Origin: JBFHNV01 sp965365655
GTDB taxonomy: Bacteria > Pseudomonadota > Gammaproteobacteria > HK1
Direction: 5' to 3'
DNA: 10,589 nucleotides
Assembly (NCBI GenBank): GCA_965365655.1
Contig: CBDUCN010000176.1
Coordinates: 1-10,589 of the forward strand
In this document: one piece after another, positions 5,438 to 10,589 of the stretch
Numbering within the stretch: position 1 is the stretch's first letter
Layout of the letters: every line of letters begins with the position of its first letter
Position numbers and translations under genes: made by a program
The notes under the pieces: model-generated
What the model was told of the DNA's origin: nothing
Database searches by the model: none
The model's input: only the letters and a program-made list of their open reading frames with translations

Positions 5438-7666
5438 ATGCCCACGCTACGCTGGCCCTTGTGGCTGCAGATCACCCTGGCCATGTCGATCGCGTCGGTC
5501 GCCGTGGCGGTGGCCGCGGGCGCGTTGATGCGCACCATCGAGACCGACTTCCTGCGCGACGAGCTGCGCCGCGAGAGCGTGCGCACCGCCCAGGCCATGA
5601 CGCTGGCGCTGGGCAAGCCGGCGGTGGCCGGTGACACGCTGGCGCTGGAGGCGGTCGCTGAGCGTGCGGACCGCCGCGATGCGCGCATCCACTCGGTCGC
5701 GCTGCTCGACGCGGGCGGACGAACGGTGTCGCGCTGGGTGCGCGATCGCGAGGTGACGCCCGGCGAGATCTTCTACTACAGCTTTCCCGCCGAGCTGCCG
5801 GGGGGCGCGCGCGGATCCCTGGTGGTCTCCTGGGACGTCGGCCGCCTGGTGCGCGAGATCGCGCAGCACGTCGAACGCCTGCAGCTCGACGTGTTCCTGG
5901 TCGTGGGCGTGCTGGGCGCCGTGCTGGTGGTGCTGGTGCACTTCCTGGTGATCAGCCCGGTGGACGCGCTGGGGCGCGGCCTGGACCAGCTCGCGCGCGG
6001 GGAGACAGAGCCGCGCTTCCGCCTGCCGCGCCTTGCCGCGGCCGAGCTCGTGCGCATCGCGCGCAGCCTCGCGGACCTCGGCCGCTACCAGCGCGAGCTG
6101 CGCGAGACGCAGGCGTCGCTGGAGAAGGCGCGACATGCCGCGGAGGCCGCGAGCGAGGCGAAGGGCCGCTTCCTCGCGGTGATGAGTCACGAGATCCGCA
6201 CGCCCATCAACGGTGTGATCGGGAACCTGGAGGTGCTCGCCGACAGCACGCTGGACGCGAGCGACCGCGCACTGGTCGCGGCGGCGCAGCGCGCCGCGAG
6301 CTCGCTGCTGGAGAACATCAACGAGATCCTGGACTTCTCGCGTCTCGAATCAGGCGCGCTCGAGCTCGAGGAGGTGGAGTTCGCGCTGGAAGCGCAGCTC
6401 GACGACATTGCCGCCGGCATCACCGGCCTGCTCGACCCGTCCAGGGTGAAGCTGGTCGTGGACTTCGACTGCGCGCTGCCGGAGCGCGTGCGCGGCGATC
6501 CGCTGCGGTTGCGCCAGGTGCTCACCAACCTGCTCGGCAATGCCGCGAAGTTCACCCATGACGGCGCGATCGTGCTGCGCGCGCGCGGCGCCGGCGGCGG
6601 GCGGCTGGCGCTGGAGGTCGCGGACAGCGGGATCGGCATCGCCCCGGAGCAGCAGGCGACCCTGTTCGAGCCCTTCACCCAGGCCGACTCCTCGACCAGC
6701 CGCCAGTACGGCGGCAGCGGGCTCGGACTGAGCATCGTGAAGCAGCTCGTCGAGCTGATGGGCGGTGCGGTGTCGCTGGACTCGGCGCCGGGCCGCGGCA
6801 GCACGTTCCGCGTGGACCTTCCGCTGTCGCCGACGTCGCCGCCGCGGGACCTGCGCGTGGAGGGCTCCGAGGCGCGGCGCCTGCTGCTGCTCGACGACCG
6901 GCCGCAGTCCGTGGATGCGCTGGGTGCGGCCGTCGCGTCGCTGGGGTTCGCGCCGGTGCCGGCGACGAGCCCGGACGAGGCGCTGGCGCTGGCGCCGGGC
7001 GCGCACGCTGCGTTGCTCGACGGCCTGCTGGTGACGGCAGCGGGCGGGGCCGCGTGGGTGGACCGCCTGCGCACGGCCGCGGGTGGCCGGCCGCAGGTGC
7101 TGTTGCGGGTACCGCCGGGGGTGCGGGTGCCGGAGGGCGCCGCGGTGGACGCGGTGGTGCTGGAGCCGGTGCGCCGGGACGAGCTTCGCGCGGCGCTGGC
7201 CGCGCGGCCCACGGCCCCGGACGACGCGCCGCCGCAGGCGGCGCCGCTCACGGCCGCACGCGTGCTGGTGGTGGACGACAACGCGATGAATCTCGAGGTG
7301 GCGCTGGCCATGCTCGAGCGCCTGGGTGTGGACGCCGACAGCGCCGGGTCCGGGGACGAGGCACTGGAGCGCGCCGCTGCCGTTCACTACGACGTGGTGC
7401 TGATGGACGAGCAGATGCCCGGCATGGACGGGCGCGAGACCACCCGTCGGCTGCGCCGCCGCGAGCACGAGCGCGGCGGTCGCCGGACCCCGGTCGTGGC
7501 GCTCACCGCGAACGCCGGCGCGGACGCGGAGACGCGATGCCTGGAAGCCGGGATGGACGCGTTCCTGAGCAAGCCGGTGCGCCGCGCCGCGCTGCGCAGT
7601 CTGCTGTCGCGCTGGATACCCGCGCTGGACGCACCGGCGCCCGACGCCGGCGGAGACACCGGCTAG
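5438..7666 (+). CDS. Membrane-bound hybrid sensor histidine kinase with two receiver domains, the first degenerate
   Basis: This 742-residue inner-membrane kinase has TM helix 1 (about 8-30), a periplasmic sensor loop (about 31-150), TM helix 2 (about 152-173), a HAMP-like linker (to about 222) and HisKA with MSHEIRTPINGVIG and phospho-acceptor His251. The ATPase domain shows the N box (NLLGNAAKF, Asn368), G1 box DSGIGI (Asp396) and G2 box GGSGLGL (425-431), all intact. The first receiver-like domain (about 482-590) keeps Asp486/Asp487 and an Asp528, but its conserved Lys is Glu576 (LEPVRR), so it looks degenerate. The second receiver (about 609-728) is complete: Asp613/Asp614, phospho-acceptor Asp657 (LMDEQMPGMDG) and Lys712 (SKP). 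No HPt domain follows. The start was chosen because MPTLRWPLWLQI leads directly into TM1; the 51 codons upstream match nothing. No response regulator or HPt gene is adjacent, so partner and signal are unknown. Confidence 0.94.
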   Translation: MPTLRWPLWLQITLAMSIASVAVAVAAGALMRTIETDFLRDELRRESVRTAQAMTLALGKPAVAGDTLALEAVAERADRRDARIHSVALLDAGGRTVSRWVRDREVTPGEIFYYSFPAELPGGARGSLVVSWDVGRLVREIAQHVERLQLDVFLVVGVLGAVLVVLVHFLVISPVDALGRGLDQLARGETEPRFRLPRLAAAELVRIARSLADLGRYQRELRETQASLEKARHAAEAASEAKGRFLAVMSHEIRTPINGVIGNLEVLADSTLDASDRALVAAAQRAASSLLENINEILDFSRLESGALELEEVEFALEAQLDDIAAGITGLLDPSRVKLVVDFDCALPERVRGDPLRLRQVLTNLLGNAAKFTHDGAIVLRARGAGGGRLALEVADSGIGIAPEQQATLFEPFTQADSSTSRQYGGSGLGLSIVKQLVELMGGAVSLDSAPGRGSTFRVDLPLSPTSPPRDLRVEGSEARRLLLLDDRPQSVDALGAAVASLGFAPVPATSPDEALALAPGAHAALLDGLLVTAAGGAAWVDRLRTAAGGRPQVLLRVPPGVRVPEGAAVDAVVLEPVRRDELRAALAARPTAPDDAPPQAAPLTAARVLVVDDNAMNLEVALAMLERLGVDADSAGSGDEALERAAAVHYDVVLMDEQMPGMDGRETTRRLRRREHERGGRRTPVVALTANAGADAETRCLEAGMDAFLSKPVRRAALRSLLSRWIPALDAPAPDAGGDTG

Positions 7667-7781
7667 CAGGCTGGTGGAGAGCTCCGTCTTTCGCCGGCCT
7701 GCGTCCGGTGCAGGGATGCACCGGCAAACATCGGGCACGTCAGTGATTGATGTCTGGAGGAAGCCGGAGATCGCGTCTTCG

Positions 7782-7800
7782 GCGCAGCGATGCGCTTTTT
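7782..7800 (+). terminator. Rho-independent terminator for the hybrid kinase gene
   Basis: GCGCA (7782-7786) pairs with TGCGC (7791-7795) around a GCGA tetraloop of the GNRA type, followed at once by TTTTT (7796-7800). The stem is only 5 bp but entirely GC-strong apart from one pair, and it is the only T-run of this kind after the kinase stop, 115 nt downstream. It overlaps the preceding hairpin by two bases. Confidence 0.55.
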
Positions 7801-7803
7801 CGC

Positions 7804-7829
7804 CAGCCTGTTGGCAGGCTGTTGATTTT
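7804..7829. terminator. Second hairpin in the convergent gap, possible bidirectional terminator
   Basis: CAGCCTG (7804-7810), loop TTGG, CAGGCTG (7815-7821), then TTGATTTT. On the minus strand the same stem is followed, after a few bases, by AAAAAGCG rather than a T-run, so it works best as a backup terminator for the plus-strand kinase transcript. The alternative fold with 7833-7839 competes with it. Confidence 0.35.
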
Positions 7830-7904
7830 CGACAGCCTGCGCGCGGCGCGCGGACGTGCCGGCATCCGTCGAGCGCTCACGCGCACGACGCATGGAGAAC
7901 GCGA

Positions 7905-8723
7905 TCAGGACGCCCAGTCGGGCGGGCGCTTGTCGAGGAAGGCCTGTACGCCCTCCAGCGTGTCCTCGGCCATCATGTTGCACGCCATGACCTCGCCGGC
8001 GTCGCGGTAGGCCTGCTCGAGCCCGGCCTCCACCTGCCGGTAGAACAGGCTCTTCCCGGCGCTGACCGCGACCGGCGGGTGGCGCGCGATGCGCGTCGCG
8101 AGCGCGGTCACCTCGGCATCCAGCCGTCCCGAGGGCACGGCGCGGTTGATCAGGCCGTGGCGCACGGCCGTGGGCGCGTCGATGAAGTCGCCGGTGAACA
8201 GCATCTCGAAGGCCTGCTTGCGGGGCACGTTGCGCGACAGCGCGACGCCCGGCGTGCTGCAGAACAGGCCGAGCGTCACGCCGGAGACCGCGAAGCGCGC
8301 GGTGTCCGCGGCCACCGCGAGGTCGCAGGTCGCGACGAGCTGGCAGCCCGCCGCGGTGGCGAGGCCCTGCACGCGGGCGATCACCGGCTTCGGGCAGCGC
8401 ACGATGCGGAGCATCACCTCCGTGCAGCGGGCGAACAGCGCGCGGTAGTACTGCGGCGACGGCGTCGCGCGCATCTCGCGCAGGTCGTGCCCGGCGCAGA
8501 ACGCACGTCCCCGCGCGGCCAGCACCACCGCCCGCACGCGGTCGTCCGCGGCGACCGTGTCGAGCGCGTGCGCGAGCGCGTCCAGCATCGCCTCCGAGAG
8601 CGGGTTGTAGCGCTCGGGGCGGTTCAGGGTGAGGGTGGCGACGCCGGCGTCGACGCGGAGCAGCACGTGCTGCGCGTCGTCCCCCGATGCGTCCCGCGGG
8701 TCCGGCTGTTGGGCGGTGGCCAT
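7905..8723 (-). CDS. Enoyl-CoA hydratase/isomerase family protein, ECHDC3-like, lacking both catalytic glutamates
   Basis: This 272-residue crotonase-superfamily protein closely resembles the ECHDC3 subgroup. It has LTLNRPERYNPLS (31-43), RAFCAGHDLREM (73-84, CoA/oxyanion loop), RVQGLATAAGCQLVATCDLAVA (117-138), LGLFCSTPGVALSR (151-164), EMLFTGDFI (173-181) and the C-terminal AFLDKRPPDW. In true enoyl-CoA hydratase two Glu residues (144 and 164 of the rat enzyme) activate water. Here the matching positions are Gln128 (AGCQL) and Gly148 (AVSGVTLG), so ordinary hydratase activity is unlikely. The fold should still bind acyl-CoA, and the real reaction is unknown. The start at 8723 has GGGAGG (8728-8733, minus strand) 4 bases upstream. 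It is convergent with the kinase and divergent from the hotdog thioesterase, both plausible acyl-CoA enzymes near PHA synthases. Confidence 0.92.
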   Translation of the reverse strand: MATAQQPDPRDASGDDAQHVLLRVDAGVATLTLNRPERYNPLSEAMLDALAHALDTVAADDRVRAVVLAARGRAFCAGHDLREMRATPSPQYYRALFARCTEVMLRIVRCPKPVIARVQGLATAAGCQLVATCDLAVAADTARFAVSGVTLGLFCSTPGVALSRNVPRKQAFEMLFTGDFIDAPTAVRHGLINRAVPSGRLDAEVTALATRIARHPPVAVSAGKSLFYRQVEAGLEQAYRDAGEVMACNMMAEDTLEGVQAFLDKRPPDWAS

Positions 8724-8742
8724 GGCGCCTCCCGGGCAGAGC

Positions 8743-8763
8743 GACCAGTGTGCGGACCAGTGT
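8743..8763. repeat. Tandem GACCAGTGT direct repeat, 12-bp period, in the divergent promoter region
   Basis: GACCAGTGT occurs at 8743-8751 and 8755-8763. It overlaps the predicted -10 region and leader start of the minus-strand crotonase gene, so it is well placed to be an operator. On the minus strand it reads ACTGGTCCGCACACTGGTC; the left half matches the ACTGGTC half-site of enterobacterial FadR operators, but the second copy is direct, not inverted. Confidence 0.4.
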
Positions 8764-8764
8764 A
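8759..8764 (-). promoter_or_regulatory. Possible -10 box of the ECHDC3-like gene
   Basis: The minus strand reads GCTACACTGG, with TACACT as the -10 box at 8764-8759. Transcription would start near 8752, giving a leader of about 29 nt with GGGAGG before the ATG. The -35 region is not a good match at 17 bp spacing. Confidence 0.4.
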
Positions 8765-8808
8765 GCGCGCGGCGCGCCGGCGCCCGTCACGACGTGGCGC
8801 GACGGACG

Positions 8809-8844
8809 GGCCGGGCCGCGCTCCGCAGGGGACGGAGCCCGGCC
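8809..8844. repeat. 36-nt two-part hairpin in the divergent intergenic region
   Basis: GGCCGGG (8809-8815) pairs with CCCGGCC (8838-8844), and the inner CTCCG (8821-8825) pairs with CGGAG (8833-8837) around CAGGGGA. It lies between the two predicted divergent start sites, so it should not be in either leader. It is either a DNA-level element, part of a longer transcript, or chance in GC-rich DNA. Confidence 0.35.
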
Positions 8845-8879
8845 GAAGGGCCCGTGATCTGCTTTCGGGGACGGCTCTC

Positions 8880-8885
8880 TAGAAT
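8880..8885 (+). promoter_or_regulatory. Possible -10 box placing the thioesterase transcript start at its ATG
   Basis: TAGAAT (8880-8885) differs from the consensus -10 by one base. A start 7-8 bp downstream would fall at 8892-8893, the first base of the ATG, predicting a leaderless mRNA. The -35 region is weak. No Shine-Dalgarno is visible at a useful distance from the ATG, which agrees with this reading. Confidence 0.4.
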
Positions 8886-8892
8886 GCGCTGC

Positions 8893-9333
8893 ATGACGAC
8901 CGAAGGCACCGCTGGCGGCGCGCGGATCAGCGCCGAGGAGCTGATGGCGCTGGCGCGCGACGAGGTGCCGATCGCCGGACGCATGGGCATCCTCGTGGAG
9001 ACGGTGGAGCCGGGCCGGGTGCGCGCCCGGGTCCCGTACCGCGACGAGTTCGTGCGCCCCGGCGGCACCATTGCCGGCCCGGTGATGATGGCGCTCGCGG
9101 ACTTCGTGATGTGGGGGGTGGTGCTGAGCCTGGCGGGCCCGGTTCATCTCGCGGTGACCACCAGCCTCCACATCAACTTCCTGCGCCGCCCGCGTCCCGG
9201 CGACCTGGTCGCGGAAGGCACCATCCTCAAGATGGGCCGGCGCCTCGCGGTCGGCGAGGTGTCGCTGTCGTGCGGGCCCTCCGAGGAGCTGGTGGCCCAC
9301 GTGACCTGTACCTACGCGTTGCCGCCGGACTAG
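8893..9333 (+). CDS. PaaI-type hotdog-fold thioesterase family protein
   Basis: This 146-residue protein has the single hotdog domain of the PaaI/acyl-CoA thioesterase group, which hydrolyses acyl-CoA or aryl-CoA esters in the cytoplasm. The core helix region is RPGGTIAGPVMMALADFVMW (55-74), with Asp70 in the usual ALAD position. The second half has AVTTSLHINFLRRPRPGDLVAEG (87-109) and GRRLAVGEVSL (115-125), the beta strands of the fold. The classic HGG motif is replaced by PGG (57-59), a variant I recall from related proteins. I prefer the ATG at 8893; an in-frame ATG at 8884 adds three residues and overlaps the likely -10 box. The gene is divergent from the crotonase and 70 bp upstream of the second PHA synthase, so it may be co-transcribed with it. 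A role in trimming or recycling hydroxyacyl-CoA is only a guess; the substrate is unknown. Confidence 0.85.
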   Translation: MTTEGTAGGARISAEELMALARDEVPIAGRMGILVETVEPGRVRARVPYRDEFVRPGGTIAGPVMMALADFVMWGVVLSLAGPVHLAVTTSLHINFLRRPRPGDLVAEGTILKMGRRLAVGEVSLSCGPSEELVAHVTCTYALPPD

Positions 9334-9355
9334 CATTCCGCGGGTCCACCGCGAC

Positions 9356-9379
9356 CGGCGCACGTGTTATTGTGCGCCG
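9356..9379. promoter_or_regulatory. Perfect 8-bp inverted repeat before the second PHA synthase gene
   Basis: CGGCGCAC (9356-9363) and GTGCGCCG (9372-9379) are exact reverse complements separated by GTGTTATT, the only AT-rich patch in this gap. Possible readings are an operator flanking a -10-like GTTATT/TATTGT, or an RNA hairpin ending the thioesterase message. No T-run follows, which favours the operator. GCAACAA follows directly (9379-9385), as it does at the first synthase promoter (3342-3348). Confidence 0.4.
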
Positions 9380-9403
9380 CAACAATCCGCACCGTCCTGG
9401 AGC

Positions 9404-10589
9404 ATGACCGTGTCAGAGCAGCAGCAGCCCGGCGTCAAGATGCCGGACCCCGAGGTGGTCGCCGAGACCATGAACCGGATCGCCGAGCGCAGCCAGCGCA
9501 TCGTGCAGGAGTTCGTGAAGCGCCAGCAGGAGGGGGACGTGCCCGGCTTCCAGGTCATGGACCCGGTGGTGGTGGGGCGCACCTTCGGCGAGCTGTACGC
9601 GCAGATGATGCGCGACCCGTCGAAGCTGGTCGACGCGCAGATGAAGTTCTGGCAGGACTACAGCCAGCTGTGGGGCAGCGCGACGCGGCGGCTGCTGGGC
9701 GAGGACGCGGAGCCGGTGATCGCGCCGGAGCCGGGGGACCGCCGCTTCAAGGACGAGGACTGGGAGCAGAACCCGGTGTTCGACTTCATCAAGCAGTCCT
9801 ACCTGCTCGCGTCCCGCTACGTCGACGACTGCGTGGCCGGCGCCGGCGAGATGGACGAGCACACCGCGAAGAAGGTCGAGTTCTACTCCAGGCAGTTCGT
9901 GGACGCGATGGCGCCGACGAACTTCGCGAGCACGAACCCGGCGGTGGTGCGCGAGACGGTGGAGTCGGGCGGCGAGAACCTGCTGCGCGGCCTGTCCAAC
10001 ATGCTCGAGGACCTCGAGCGCGGCAAGGGCAAGCTGCGCATCAAGATGACCGCGCTCGAGAAGTTCAAGCTCGGCGAGAACGTCGCGGTGACTCCGGGCA
10101 AGGTGGTGTTCCAGAACGAGCTGATGCAGCTCCTGCAGTACGCACCGACGACGGAGACGGTCGCGCGCCGGCCGCTGCTGATCATCCCGCCGTGGATCAA
10201 CAAGTTCTACATCCTCGATCTGCGCGAGAAGAACTCCTTCATCAAGTGGGCGGTGGACCAGGGCCACACGGTGTTCGTGATCTCCTGGGTGAACCCGGAC
10301 GAGAGGCTCGCCGAGAAGGACTTCGCCGACTACATGCACGAGGGCCCGATGGCCGCGCTCGACGCGATCGAGAAGGCCACCGGCGAGCGCTCCGTGAAGG
10401 CCATCGGCTACTGCCTGGGCGGCACGCTGCTCGCCGCGACGCTTGCGCTGATGGCGAAGCGCAAGGACGACCGGATCAAGTGCGCCACCTTCTTCACCAC
10501 CATGGTGGACTTCGCCGATCCCGGCGAGCTGGGGGTCTTCATCGACGAGGAGCAGCTCGCGCTGATGGAGAAGACCATGGAGAAGAAGG
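9404..10589 (+). CDS. phaC: Second class I poly(3-hydroxyalkanoate) synthase, cut by the window end
   Basis: Open to the last base, this encodes the first 395 residues of a second PhaC. Its N-terminal region (1-110), containing RIAERSQRIVQEFVKRQ and MDPVVVGRTFGELYAQMMRDP, differs completely from that of the first synthase. From GDRRFKDEDWEQNPVFDFIKQ onward the two are clearly paralogous. The lipase-like box GYCLGG carries nucleophile Cys337; the Asp and His of the triad lie past the edge, so completeness cannot be judged. Start choice is uncertain. GGAG at 9399-9402 is only one base before the ATG at 9404 but seven bases before an in-frame GTG at 9410, which would give MSEQQQPGVKM. The SD spacing favours the GTG; I keep the ATG as the outer limit. 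It follows the thioesterase gene by 70 bp. Confidence 0.95.
   Translation, partial: MTVSEQQQPGVKMPDPEVVAETMNRIAERSQRIVQEFVKRQQEGDVPGFQVMDPVVVGRTFGELYAQMMRDPSKLVDAQMKFWQDYSQLWGSATRRLLGEDAEPVIAPEPGDRRFKDEDWEQNPVFDFIKQSYLLASRYVDDCVAGAGEMDEHTAKKVEFYSRQFVDAMAPTNFASTNPAVVRETVESGGENLLRGLSNMLEDLERGKGKLRIKMTALEKFKLGENVAVTPGKVVFQNELMQLLQYAPTTETVARRPLLIIPPWINKFYILDLREKNSFIKWAVDQGHTVFVISWVNPDERLAEKDFADYMHEGPMAALDAIEKATGERSVKAIGYCLGGTLLAATLALMAKRKDDRIKCATFFTTMVDFADPGELGVFIDEEQLALMEKTMEKK

Larger units (their letters stand above)
7666..7839. repeat. Cluster of stem-loops sharing CAGGCTG/CAGCCTG arms
   Basis: The convergent gap between kinase and crotonase genes is almost entirely inverted repeats. In order: 7666-7674 with 7694-7702 (9 bp including one G-T pair); 7705-7724, CCGGTGCA and TGCACCGG around GGGA; 7763-7783, GCCGGAGA and TCTTCGGC around TCGCG; 7782-7795; 7804-7821, CAGCCTG and CAGGCTG around TTGG; and 7815-7839, CAGGCTGT and ACAGCCTG around a TTGATTTTCG loop. 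The last two share an arm, so they are mutually exclusive. CAGGCTG or its complement occurs at 7667, 7804, 7815 and 7833. The pattern is like REP/BIME intergenic repeats or a structured transcript. No transposase is nearby. Confidence 0.6.

Noticed and set aside
7666..7839. Integron attC site or transposon end
   Set aside because: I found no paired RYYYAAC/GTTRRRY core sites, no target-site duplication, and no integrase or transposase in the window.
7747..8010. Small plus-strand open frame over the stem-loop array
   Set aside because: It runs through hairpins and into the antisense of the crotonase gene, has no ribosome site, and its translation reflects the repeats.
8743..8763. True FadR operator
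   Set aside because: The two copies are direct repeats, not the inverted TGGTCNGACCA arrangement, and only one half-site fits. It is kept only as a possible regulatory repeat.
7663..9363. 566-codon minus-strand frame and 363-codon plus-strand frame around the crotonase gene
   Set aside because: Both overlap the ECHDC3-like gene in other frames and give Arg/His-rich products. The stem-loop region they cross is plainly non-coding.

Overview
This is a very GC-rich window (roughly 70% by eye) from a bacterial chromosome. It carries densely packed proteobacterial genes: two class I polyhydroxyalkanoate (PHA) synthases, a DUF2889 protein, an AlgI-type MBOAT acyltransferase and an orphan hybrid histidine kinase. 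The gene families suggest a free-living, carbon-storing proteobacterium, more likely beta/gamma than alpha. That placement is an inference from family recognition only. There are no rRNA or tRNA genes, CRISPR arrays, transposases or phage genes.

Layout. Bases 1-286 hold no supportable gene. Three minus-strand genes follow: an MBOAT O-acyltransferase (287-1654), a signal-peptide-less BtuF/TroA-like helical-backbone binding protein (1824-2636) and a DUF2889 protein (2725-3270). A 131-bp divergent promoter region (3271-3401) contains the palindrome TTGCAGTGCAA on top of a good sigma70-like promoter and leads into a complete PHA synthase (3402-5192). A hybrid sensor kinase (5438-7666) follows on the same strand. 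Its 3' flank (7666-7839) is packed with stem-loops that share CAGGCTG/CAGCCTG arms and include a terminator-like hairpin. The next gene is convergent: an ECHDC3-like crotonase (7905-8723, minus). It is divergent from a small PaaI-type hotdog thioesterase (8893-9333, plus), which is followed after 70 bp by a second, different PHA synthase that runs off the window end (9404-10589).

How the genes may work together. The two synthases polymerise (R)-3-hydroxyacyl-CoA into PHA. The crotonase-like and hotdog proteins between them both belong to acyl-CoA-handling superfamilies, so the right half reads as an acyl-CoA/PHA neighbourhood with a membrane sensor kinase inside it. The palindrome at the first synthase promoter resembles the TGCA-rich sites of PHA-responsive PhaR-type repressors, but no phaR, phasin, phaA or phaB gene is visible here. 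The left half (acyltransferase, binding protein, DUF2889) has no evident functional link to PHA.

Nothing here is a clearly new multi-gene system. The observations most worth following are the operator-like palindrome, the paired divergent synthases, the crotonase lacking both catalytic glutamates, the kinase with a degenerate receiver, and the stem-loop array.
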